From positions 15,486,135-15,550,134 of the forward strand of contig OX393569.1 in the NCBI GenBank assembly GCA_947652115.1: DNA of 64,000 nucleotides, given 5' to 3'. This document shows, piece by piece, positions 12,201-24,200 of this stretch. How positions within the stretch are numbered: position 1 is the first letter of the stretch; every line of letters starts with the position of its first letter. The stretch comes from Blastomussa wellsi (lineage: Eukaryota; Cnidaria; Anthozoa; Scleractinia; Plerogyridae). Under the pieces are notes generated by a model. That model was not told where the DNA came from. It saw only the letters and a list, made by a program, of their open reading frames with translations, and made no database searches. Both the position numbers and the translations under genes were made by a program.

Positions 12201-15200
12201 GCAGATGCCATATCCAAATATGAAACCCAAACAAAACAACATGTGAGTCCTTCTGGATTGTGGGTCAACCCCAAATTTCCCTTTCTTGCTTGTTCACCTG
12301 ATGGTCTCTTGGGACAGGATGGACTTCTAGAGATCAAATCTTTGAAGCTATTCAAGGAACATAGCATAGCTGCTGTTTGTACTGATAAGGGAAGTCTGAT
12401 TTCTAAAGATGTTATCAACAGACAGTGTTTTTCTATCAAAGATAACAAGTGCACCCTTAAAAAAAGCCATGCTTACTTTTATCAAATTCAAATGCAGTTA
12501 CTAGTAACAGAAAGAGCCTTCTGTGATTTTGTGCTGTATGCTAAGAATGGACCAGTGTCAATAGAAAGGATATACAGGGATGAAAAATTTATCGCAGACA
12601 TGTTAAGTGTCCTAACACCTTTTTGGAAAAGAGTTGTAGCACCTGAAATTTTTCAGATGAAGGTCCCCAGAGATCTCTTACCATTTGTGTTGCCAAGTGA
12701 CTTTTTTAATGAATTGACACAACCAGCATTTGACATTCTGTCACCATTTGTCACCAATGTCTGCAAACCAGAATCCACATCAAACAGTGACCAACCCCCA
12801 CCTACAACTAAGCCCACTGTATCACCCCCTATACCAACAGCTGCAACAAAGGCCAGTGTACCACTGATCACACCCAGCAGAGATCTGCCGTCAGATGTAA
12901 CACAGCCCACCGCGTATTTGACTACACTTAACACAGGGATACCAGCAGCTTCAACAGGCCCTACTTTACCACCCAATGCCCCTGACAGCCAAGAACTACC
13001 AGCTGCAGCAAGCCCCACTAATCCACCAGGTACCCCCAACAGTGACCTGCCAAAAGGTGCAACTTGTACATTACAACACTCAAAAGATGAACTTGACATT
13101 GCAAATTTCCTTGCCACATGTACTTCTGAATCAAGTATTCCTGCTTTCATTGGAATTCTACCTACTGATCTTGCAGTCATACCTTGGGGTGGTACAACAA
13201 GACATGGCATAGTATTGGCTAACACCTGCCCAGTTGATAACTGGTTGATGATATTTCAGGCACTAGTAAAATCTGGCAGAATAAATCTTGATGATCTTGG
13301 TGGTGCAGGCAATGTGATCAAAACAGCACTCTCTTTGGTAGATCACCATGAATATGGAGATGCAAAACTTGAATGTGTGCCTACAGTACCAGCAGTAAAG
13401 AAGGGAGTTATAGATCTTTATGGAAATGAAGCTGATTATTTGCTTAAAATCATTCAACCATTTTTGGCTACTGCTTTCACCAGTTGCTGTAGTTTACCTT
13501 CATGTCCCACAGTGCTTACCACTTATACATCATATGGTATCTCCCTTGGCACTTCTACGAAAGAAAACACTTTTAATACTTCCCTTCAAGATTGGCTCAA
13601 TCCAAGGGTAAGTCAGTGCCAGAGAAGGTTTCCCAACAAGCCTTCAAATGGTATACCATGTCATTCAGATACAACTCTCCGTGATGATGGTACACAGTCT
13701 GTGTCTTGGCATTGTTCTGGGGTGAGGACAAGTTTTCCACGCTCATGTTTGTCTTTCAAAAACTTCTTTGTTTTTTCTGTTGACCTACTAAGTAGAAAGA
13801 GAAACCTAGACATTAAGGATTTACCACAAACCATCACTTTTCAGGGAAAGGTACTGTACCTCCACAGTGCAACACTCTGGAATGGGCATCATTATATTTG
13901 TGTTTTTAGCCATGGAAACACCTGGCTCATTTATGATGGCCTGCAAGAATCCAGACAGAGAAAAACTGGACTTGCACTATTTCACACTCATCCAAGAGGA
14001 TTTTCATTAAGTCATGTTCTCTATATAGTATAGTACTCAGTGAGATACAGTTTCCAATATTACTGATCTTTATACCAATATAACAGGTTCGCATTTTGTT
14101 AGGGCCACAGGACCCCTTGAGGGGGGGGGGGGGGGGTACTCTGGATATTTTTGGGTAGGAATGTGCCACTGGGACTCTGATACCACTTACCCTATACTAG
14201 ACCATGTTCAGCTGCATTTTGCCACCCTTTTCTAGACTGGATGCCAGAGCTTCCTGCCCTATTCCAGAATTGCCATTCTCCGAGATCCTTTATTTCTCTT
14301 GTAGTCACTCATATAGTCTAGAAAAAAATTCTCTGATATCTATACCCTACCTTATCCTAGACGAAACTGATCAAAAACCCTACACTTCACAGAGGCACAT
14401 TCCTATCAACTTTGGGAGTTACCCCCCCCCCCCCCCCCCCCCGGCCACAGTTTCCATGTTCTCATACATGCTCTAATGTGTTGTCTCAAAAAGTTATTCA
14501 GAACCCTGAATTGTGCAATACATACAGCCAACACTGAGCTGGCATGAGATCAGACCATGCCAATTGGTTACTTATAGATTGAGAATGAAGGTAATGGACT
14601 GTGTAGATAACTTACTACAAAATTGTTATTCTTATACTGATTAACCCTTTAACTCCTTACAGAGAAACACTGTTTGATTAGTCGTAAGAAAAAATGAAGA
14701 GAACAAGTGAAAAAGGTTTTGATTGTTAGACATAATTCTCACCATAGGTATACCTAATCGAAAATGTATGGGGATCAATGTTGAGAATATAAATGTGGAT
14801 GTTAGGGCTGAAAGGGTAAAAGTTTTTAAAGACAAGTCTTTAGCCTGGTTTCAAGATAGAAAGTTTTCCTGATATTTCACTTTTTTCTCATCTAAAATAA
14901 TTAATTTATTCAAAGTTTTAAGACAAAAAAATGCAAGTGCAGCCATACACTTCTGATACCAAGTCCTGAAATAATTCACAGCCTGAATTTGTTTTCAGGT
15001 CTTTATATCAGAAGTGTATGGCTGCACTTGCATTTATTGTCTTACTTACTTCATTACCACTATAGACACATATTACTTTGTTAAAAGTTTTACTTCAGAT
15101 TTCAACCTAGCAGAACCTTTGAATTTCGGTGTTGAAATATGTTGTACAGATGTTGATTTGGCTTAAAGAATATTGATTAACAACTGGTTCAAATATCTAT

Positions 15201-18200
15201 GAAAACTACATAAATCAGTTTTAAAATGGTTAATATGAGCATTAAAATCTCTCAAACCACCTATAAGCCACTCGTGGACAAATTTTGGCTAAGTGGCCCT
15301 AAAAATTTAAGATTCTCTGTAAGATTCTCTCAATAAAGGTATTGACAAATTACTTACAAAGAACTTCCTGAAAATTTACCAAGCCACAAGCAACCACAAC
15401 CATCTGAGTTGCTAGTGGTGCCAATGATAGGGGGATGGTTCTCCCTACTAGCTTGAATTGTTTTAAACGTTGGTTAAATCTTTCAACATGTATTCTTGCT
15501 TTAGCAATCTTTCTTGTCGACAACTCCTCTGCCACACTCAAGCTCTTCCTGCCTTTCAGAAAAGCAGGAATGTTTATCTGTGCCTGAAGGGGATTTACTA
15601 AGTGCTGTACAGTGAAACCTCTGTCCGCCAGAATGACATCATATGGCTCAATGTGTTTCAAAATTCCACTTTGTTCAAATATTTCGACATCAGATATGTC
15701 TCCTTCGAATAAATCGGAGACAAAGCACGCTCCACCATTCGGTGTTACAGCTATAAGACATTTGAAAGTGTTAGCATGTTTGTATGCTGAAAAAGTGTTA
15801 CCTTGTCTCGCAAAATTACGGGAGGTTTGCACTCTGAATTCCGTACAATCAACGCTACAGCGTACCCTTGGCATGCTCTTGAAGACTTTAGGGTGATATC
15901 GTTTTAGTAATTCTTTGGAAGGGAACATTACGTTCTCCATGTCCCGAAAGATCTTGAACATGAGTTGGATAAATGTAGTGAAAATGTTCCTTATTGTCGA
16001 TTCAGAAATTTGCTTTTCAGGGGTACTCAACAGAAATGCTAATGTTTGAATGGTGAATCCACGTTTCAGTCGCAGAAGACAAATGAACAATTTTTCCCTG
16101 TTGCTCCAAACATTTTCACGGTTAGCTGGTGGGTTGGCTTTCACAGGATTTCTGTTTCCAACGACATTCCAATATGTTATGCTATCCAAAGGGCAGATAT
16201 CATTCAAAAAGTCATACAGAACCTCGAACTGAGGGGTTGTTAATCCAACAAAATGTTTCATGTGGTTCGAGTCTTTTGCAACCACTTCGTAAGACAGTTT
16301 ATTCACGACCTTAACACAAATTTCAGAGGTCTTAGCTTTCAACTCGTTCTTCAAAATAATAGTTTCGATCTTACTTGACAGTTCGTGTTTGGTGAGTTCA
16401 GTTTGCGTTGCTTTGTTGTTTTCGTCTTCACCCCAACCAGATAATTTATTGTCGGTACACACATCCTCAGTCTCTAAAGTACTCCTTTCAGCTTCTGACA
16501 GATCCTCAGAAGAAGTCGAAGGAAGGTGCGAGTCGAAATCGTCTTCCTTTGCCCGTTTGTTTACCAAGACTCTCGGCTGAGGTGCTTTACGCTTCGGGCG
16601 AGATGCTTTTAACACTTCCTGAGCTGTAAGGTTTGCTTTCAAGGGATCGGGAAACTCATCAGTTGGACCTCTCTGTCCTGGCCAGTGTAGAGCACAGATG
16701 TATGTGTTTCTAGTAATCTGATCGACGGTAAAATGTTCACGGGAACAAGCATTAACCCAGCGTTGACAGCGTTCGATTCCTTGCGATGGCTTCGGAAAGG
16801 GTATAAATATATTCATACCTAATTTCAGCATTTGTTTCAGCGATTCATGCAGATTATTCGGATATCTGGCATCACTGTTGCATGTTCCCCAGCAGCAGTG
16901 CTTGGTACTAACCATACTGAGCGAAACAAGGCGGCTAAATCACTTTTTGGAAAGGACAAATTCGCCTACATGCCCTCTAATTCTCACAGAACACGCTGAT
17001 GTTTGTCTGAGTCTCGCGGGGGGTCCAAAAGTGGGTAGTATTAATTTATGTTAATGCATGTAATTATTGGCGAACAGTCATTGGCCAGAATTGATCATGT
17101 GATCTGTACATGTGCTTTAGTTGTTGGACAATCTCCTTGCGTTAGGCCTTGACAATTTCGCACCGTGATTCTTGTCATTCGTCAAGCCACTCTCCGTCCT
17201 AAATCGATCCAGAAGCCTCTTCCTTACTCCAGGCAACTCCTTTTCTCCTCAGTCGTCTTAGAGAAAACAAACTCCGTTCATTCATCCTACTTGCTTTCAT
17301 TGACAGAACTCCAGCTTATTGGTGGTGACTCCAGGTCTGTAATCTCTCCACGCTTCCTCAATTGAGAATATCCTCAACCATGGCAGCTTCCAAGCCTAAA
17401 AGATCAGTCAAACAACCACTCAATCCAGATTATGTGTATGACTTTCCTGCTATGGTTTTTCCTTCTGATTTTAATCCAAATTCGACTCCCTCGGCGGCCG
17501 CTCCGTCGGCTGCGCAGGTTCCAGCGACAACGCCAGCTGTGACGGGCGCTGTGCCCGTGGCAAAGAAGAAATCTACAAAATCCGCCAAAATTCAAGACCA
17601 GCTGGAGTTGGAGCGTTTAAAAAACCAAAACCTTCAACTGGAGTTAAAACTTATTTCACAGAAAGAGGCACACCAAACAACACAGGACAAAATGTCCTCG
17701 GATACACGTGGTCAACTTATACATGACCAGTCGCAGGAAAAAATCCTTGCGTCGCTCCTGAATGACCTTACACCACCGTCGCGCGAGGAGCAGACTCAGT
17801 TAGCGAACCCTACCTTTCCAGTTATGCAGCAGCTCAAAGCAAGTGCTAAAGGGCACACTGTTTTCTCCGCAAAAGGTACGTTGGATTATGATAAAATTGA
17901 CATTTCAGAATTTGTGTTTGCCTTCCTTGAGTTTGTTCAACAACAGCAGCAATCACATCACCAACATCTGCTTCAGTTTCTCCAGTTGCTTATGGAAAAA
18001 GCTATGAACTACTCCTGGCCGAGTGTTCGAAATTTTAATTTGTCTATTAACCAAGCGTTGGCACAAGGTAGGCTTACCTGGGGTCAAATGGATGTCATTC
18101 CAGCTCGATCGAATACTTTCTTTAGTCATGCTGATCTTCGTTCCAGTCAGAATCCAGGCTCCAAGTTTTCAGGTCCACGCCAGCAACGTGACCCCCCTCG

Positions 18201-21200
18201 AAGAGAGCAGAAAGATATGTATTGTACTGACTGGAATTATACAGCCAAATGCTCTTGTAACATCACTGACCCGGAGTACAAGAACACGCATCACTGCAGA
18301 GTGTGCGATTCGGATCAGCATCCCATGCTCCATTGTGCTAAACGGAGATATCCTATTCCAACTAACAAATCTGCTCAGCCAAAGCCTCAATGACTAGTTG
18401 AGCACACAGACATTATCGAAACAGTCTTGCGCTCAGGCAACTACAATTTTGCTATTGCACAAGTGCCCATTAGAACCTCATTCAATATTGACAACTGGAC
18501 CCAATACCTGCATGATTATGAGGATTTTATTATAGTTCAATACTTGCGTTATGGTTGGCCAATTAATTATCAGTCAAATGTGTTGCCACAGTCTACTTTG
18601 AATAACCACTCCTCTGCAATCCAAAACAATTTTTGTCTGATGGATTATCTCGTTGAGGAACTTGCTCATGGAGCCATTATTGGTCCGTTTTCATGTAATC
18701 CATTTTCCTGTCCATGTGTTGTGTCGCCGTTACAAACAGTGCCAAAACGGAACAGCTCAAAGTTACGGGTGGTTCATGACTTAAGCTTCCCTGAAGGTGC
18801 ATCAGTTAATTCCGGAATACCAAAGGATAGTTATTTAAATCTCAACTACAAGTTAACACTTCCAGGTGTTGATAGACTTATTCATTTCATTCGATTACGT
18901 GGACGTCATTGCCATATCTACAAGAAAGACCTTGCCAGGGCTTTCCGACAAATCTCCCTGGATCCCAAGGATGTTCCTTTGCTTGGATTTGTTGTGCACA
19001 ATCAACTATATTTTCACACACGTTTTCCTTTTGGACTTCGCTCGGCCACTATGGTATGCCAGCGAGTAACAAAAGCAGTGATTCACATATTAACTAAAGA
19101 GGGGTATCTTGCTGATGTCTACATTGATGACTTTTATGGTGTTGAGTTAGCAGAGTTAGCAGGTGTAGCATTCAACCGGATGACTGAATTGTTTGTTGAA
19201 CTGGGCTTGGAAGCCTCCCCCGCCAAAGATCAATTACCAAACACACAAATGCTTGTGCTTGGAATTTGGTTCAATACGGATGATATGACTGTATCAGTTC
19301 CTGAGTTTCGATTATTGGAATTGAGAGCCGAACTTTCTCATTGGCTTGCACTGGAGCAAGCCACTAAACGTCAATTGCAAGTCCTTGTTGGAAAATTAAG
19401 TTACGTATGCAGTTGCGTGCGCCCTGGGCGGGCTTTTATGTCGCGTTTGTTAAATGAACTGCGCAGTTGTGATTCGCGTAGAAAACCTATCCCTGTGTCA
19501 TATGAGCTCAAACTGGACTTACAGTGGTGGCTTCATTTTCTAGACAGATACAATGGTGTCTCAGTGATAGGTACAGAGTTTCTCGAATCCAGCGAACATT
19601 TATTTTCCACCGATGCTAGCTTGACAGGATGTGGAGCCATCTGCGAAGGAGAATATTTCCATGAACTCTTCCCGCCAATTATTACTCAGCAGCAGTTATC
19701 CATTACGCAGTTGGAACTTCTCACAGTGGTTGTGGCAGTCAAGCTATGGCAATTAAAATTAAAAGGCAGATGTATAATGATTCACTGTGACAACCAGGCA
19801 TGCGTTGATATGATCAACTCTATGCGTAGCAGGAATGTTTTCTTACAAGCTTGTTTGCGGGAATTATGGCTGACATTAGCAGTTCACAACATCATGCTCA
19901 AGGCTGCGCACATTCCTGGACATGAAAACACTTTAGCAGATTGCCTTAGTAGGTGGCACACAGATGCCATCTACCAATCACGATTCCATGCCTTAACAGT
20001 TTCCCTTGAGTTGCAGCCAATTACAGTTAACCCTCTGCTGTTTTCCTTTACCTGCACTTAACCTGCTCGCGTTTAATATTGGTATTTTATTACATCCTTT
20101 GTAGAATCCCTGGTCCATTACCTTGGTCTGCTCAAGAAATCAGCACTTAGTGAAGGAACAATGCGTACACGCAGAACACAACTTAGAGCCTATTTTTTAT
20201 TTTGTAAAGCTTATGACCTACCAGCCTTTCCGGTAACTGAGCAGGTCTATTGGCTCTATTTAGCATTTCTTGTAGGTTCTTTTTCTTCATATAATTCTGT
20301 TAACAATTATCTCAGTTGCCTTAAGCAAGTTAATCTATACTTAGGAGCTGATGTCACCTTTTTTGCATCACCGCAAATTAATTTTCTCAAACAGGCTGCC
20401 AAACGTGTGCTAGCCAAACCAATAGGGCGTAAATTACCCATTACTGTTGACATTTTGTTAGCCATTTTCAAGTTGTTGGATTTTCGTCATCCCTTACATG
20501 TTTGCATGTGGGCAATTTTTCTTGTTGCATTTTTCTCATTGTTGCGTAAATCTAATTTAGTTCCTACCACATTAGCCGATGTTACTAGTGATTCAGCTAC
20601 TCACTTAAAAATTTGTGATGTTAGCTTTCTTCTAGACCACTGTACACTTCATGTGCACAAAACCAAAACTATTCAGTTTAAGCAGAGGGCCCTTGAAATT
20701 GTTCTGCCATTCATCCCTCATTCAGTTTTGTGTCCTGTTACCGCATTGAAGCATCATCTTCGCTATGTAACCACGGACCCTGAGGCACCTTTATTCACTA
20801 TTCATACCTCAACAGGATTTAAGCCTGTTACAGGGCCTCATTTCGCTAAATTCCTCAAGTCTTGCATAGCTGGTATTGGGTTGGATCCCACACAATACTC
20901 TCCCCACAGCTTCAGAAGGGGAGGTGCTACTTTTGCCTTTCATGCTGGTGCCTCACCCCTGTTCATTAAATTCTTAGGGGATTGGTCATCAGATGCTTAT
21001 ATGGTTTACTTAGTTCTCAACACTACTCAAAAACTCAATGTTGCTAAAACCTTAGCTCAGCACATCCCTACAACTCATGATTATGTCACTACCACTTAGC
21101 TTTTCCTACTTCCTCCTTACTTCACACCTTGGGTTTTGGGGTCTCTCTTTGTAAGATTTCTTGTTTGTCATTTTGCTAATAAACTTGTTGAACCCCATCT

Positions 21201-24200
21201 TGGTGTGACAGTAATTGGGTAGTATTAATTTATGTTAATGCATGTAATTATTGGCGAACAGTCATTGGCCAGAATTGATCATGTGATCTGTACATGTGCT
21301 TTAGTTGTTGGACAATCTCCTTGCGTTAGGCCTTGACAACCCACCCTTCCCACCCTTAAGGTGAAAGGGCAGGGGTCTCTCTTTGTAAGATTTCTTGTTT
21401 GTCATTTTGCTAATAAACTTGTTGAACCCCATCTTGGTGTGACAGTAATTATGCAATCTATTTTTAGACCTCGTGCGCTTCGCTATTGAATCACATGCCA
21501 ACATCTTCATCGATCACTGTTCAGTACACTATTTAATAGATTCTCAAACTTTAAATTCCATTAAAACTAAATTACAATGGCAGACAAGTTAGAAGAGGAC
21601 CGACTACAAAAAAGGGCACAATCTTGGACATCTCTGATCTAAAACTCACGAGTAATAATCTTTACCTTTTCGACACACTTTACCTTTGCAGGTGTTTTGT
21701 TAAGCTTTAGCTGTAGCTTAAATTATGGAGTAGTAAATTGAGCAAAAGTAGTCAGAGTATCATTATGACAATTATGTTTGAAGCTTTGGCAAGGACAAGC
21801 GTGAGATGAACGAAACTCGCAAACCCTCACGTCCGCCATGTTTGTTGTTTTTGCAAATTGTTTTAGCGAAAGGAGTGCCTATGTGTGCCAGCGATACATA
21901 TTTACAAAGAAACAACTGTAATGGCGTCTGATTGTGCTAATCGCGTACATAATATCAAGATGAATTGGACTGGATTTTGACCAAAACTTTTCACATTTTC
22001 TTTATAAGCAAGACACAAAAGAATTAAAATTCCTATTTTATCCTTAATTTGGGCGAATAGTCACAAAATTGCAACTGAAGACGAATATTTAGTAGCAAAA
22101 GGGAAAAATTTGGTCGTAAATGCGACTGTATTGGTCCCAATTTCAAGCCCTGTATCCACCAGATAAATCACTATCCAGTGGAAAGCATAGTAATTTTTTC
22201 AACACTGGACAGTGATTTAGTGATACTACCATAAAAGCTCTGTTAAATCCCTCCTTCCATTCTCTTTCGCGCAGCCCTCAGGGGGAGTTAACAAAGAGCT
22301 TACAATTCACAGCTTTCAAATCTTACCTGTCATAAAAAGTGTTTATGCCAGACAGGGACATTATCATTATTCCTACAACAGCATTTGCCAATTGAAAAAC
22401 CTGAAAGCATTATACAGCGAGAACATTAGAACAAATGAAATTGTAATTAAAGGGGAAATGTATGTCACTGCTGGGATTTTTCTGCATTTTTTGTACAAAT
22501 TTGACACTAAAATTCTGACTTTAGAACTACTTTAGTTTGCACCCGAAATGTGCCCAAAAATTAAGAAGGAGAGAGATATCAAGTAAATCAAAGGGGGGGG
22601 GGGGGACCAAAATTAGTTTTACTAGATAAATCTAAATCTCCTGATGGTTTCAAAATGATATCACTCTTTTTCATCTATAGCTTCATAATAATTTTTAACA
22701 AAACTTGACCACAATTTGTATTTTCCATTGGCGTAACTGCATGACTTTAAGTTCGTGAGTTTTTGAAGTGATGTTCAAGAGAGTTCTCCTTAAATTTAAC
22801 CCAAAGGAAATTTTGAATTTTGCAAAATTTATATAAATCTGCATTTCCATACAAAACATCTCACCTTTATTGCTCCAAGTCTTCTTTCAAACTGAAAGTA
22901 AAACATTAAACCAAATAATTTAAAACCACTACACGATATCAGTGTAATACTTGACATACTTTATGTTTTATCCATCTTTCATGCACACAACAGTCACAGT
23001 TGTTCCTCTCTTTGAAGTTAAAATGTGATAAAAATAAAATATTAAGAAATTGACAAAGGGACATACAACAATAAAATGTTCAATAATAAAATAAATAAAT
23101 AACATTTTATCACTTTGTTACATATTTTTATCACATTTTAGCATTTGTGACATTCTTACCTATCTAACATTTTTAACTGTTTGTAATATATTTATGTAAA
23201 TTTTGTATTTTTATTTGCACTCGAAAATGACTTTGGAGAGGTCAAATAGGCCACTTCCAAGATGCTGTTTTCCACTGTTTGAAGACAAGTCTTGGTGCAC
23301 AACCTTTCATATGGAAATGAATTTTACTCACGTCTTTTGTCTTGAAAATCAAACTACTTTCCATATGAAAGGTTGTCTACCAATACTAGTTTTGGAACAG
23401 AGGTAGAAGGCAACTCAGAAATGGCTTAATGAATTGCCATTATTTCATCATTTCACTGAATAGCAATTGGTTAATGGGGAAAGAAAATGTGCAAGAAAGT
23501 CCAGCTATGTATGTTCTATTTTACTTTAGTAATACCAAAACATTTAGCTATTGTGTGTTCTGATGAAATAAACTATGGCAAACTGGAGTAGTTTAGCACA
23601 ACACTCGGCTGATATCAAACCGAACTGTTGTTTTCAGAATGAATTGTTTGTTGTTAAGTATTGCAGCCTCTGTAGTCAAACAACACAGCAGCTCTTGTAA
23701 ATTTTACAGTTTTTTCCTTTAATTTGTCATTTCAATTCATAAATTTGTCACTCATTTCTCATGTTTTATTACATGTTTTTAAGCAATTACCGGTACACAT
23801 TTTGAACTCAATTCAATTCAATGACTTTGTGAAAAACAATCATCAGACACGAAAAATTAACTTAAAATAGTGCTAAGAATAAAATAAAGCTAAATTTGGA
23901 ATTGTGTGAAGTGTTGTGGATTTTACTACAGTCTGAAAAACAACATGCGTTGTTTCAAATGTACCTTTGGATAAACCCAAATCTGAAGAAACAGCAGAGG
24001 TACAGCTACACACAGCAATGCAGTACCTATTTGGTCTGTGGAGAATCCAAGCCCACCTATCACAAGAGTAAAACAATAACATGGCAGGTTGTTAAAACAC
24101 AAAGATGTTGAATAACAAATTAATGAATGTCCTACAGTAGCGATTGAGTAGGTACGGTTTATATGCAAATGAAGCCATAACACTACTGGAACAAAGACCT

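Larger units (their letters stand above)
14034..15349. other. Spacer between the two transposon genes, with two hairpin elements
   Basis: No coding region. It holds a poly-G/poly-C-bounded element (14118-14446) and a strong hairpin (14922-15041). The rest is AT-rich and unassigned. Confidence 0.5.
17033..21450 (+). mobile_element. Ngaro-like tyrosine-recombinase retrotransposon with split direct repeats
   Basis: The four terminal blocks are A1 17033-17155, B1 21138-21216, A2 21217-21339 and B2 21372-21450. A copies (123 bp) and B copies (79 bp) look identical by eye. The A1-ORFs-B1-A2-B2 order is the split-direct-repeat layout of Ngaro-type elements, which replicate through reverse transcription and integrate with a tyrosine recombinase instead of a DDE integrase. 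It encodes a Gag-like protein, RT-RNase H and a tyrosine recombinase, all in one frame. No target duplication is seen, as expected for this mechanism. It lies in the right terminal region of the YqaJ/THAP transposon and is therefore younger than that insertion. Confidence 0.93.
10772..21489. mobile_element. DNA transposon with THAP-DDE transposase and YqaJ nuclease (ISL2EU-like), interrupted by a Ngaro element
   Basis: The outer inverted repeat TCAATAGCGAAGCGCACGAG is at 10772-10791 and, inverted, at 21470-21489. A second inverted block, 'gaccccccgcgagactcag...', is at 10810-10834 and 17001-17025. Removing the Ngaro insertion (17033-21450) brings the right-hand blocks together in the same order as on the left, so the original element is about 6.3 kb. 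It carries two convergent genes: a SAP-SWIM-YqaJ protein (plus) and a THAP-DDE transposase (minus). From memory, Repbase ISL2EU elements pair a transposase with a YqaJ nuclease, which suits this layout. A PIF/Harbinger-type assignment is the alternative. No clear target-site duplication was seen. Confidence 0.75.
10590..22152. mobile_element. Possible hAT-like element enclosing the nested transposons
   Basis: The 14-bp end 'cagggcttgaaatt' at 10590-10603 is inverted at 22139-22152. Both sub-terminal regions carry related 'ggtcgcaaaa / ggtcgtaaat' and 'tttgctact' motifs. 'CAGGG'-starting ends are typical of hAT-like non-autonomous elements. Without the inner insertions the element would be about 0.85 kb. 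No 8-bp target duplication is visible (flanks 'atttggca' and 'tatccacc'), so the two ends may come from different copies. Confidence 0.4.

Noticed and set aside
12653..13225. 190-codon minus-strand frame
   Set aside because: Antisense shadow of the YqaJ protein's Pro/Thr-rich linker.
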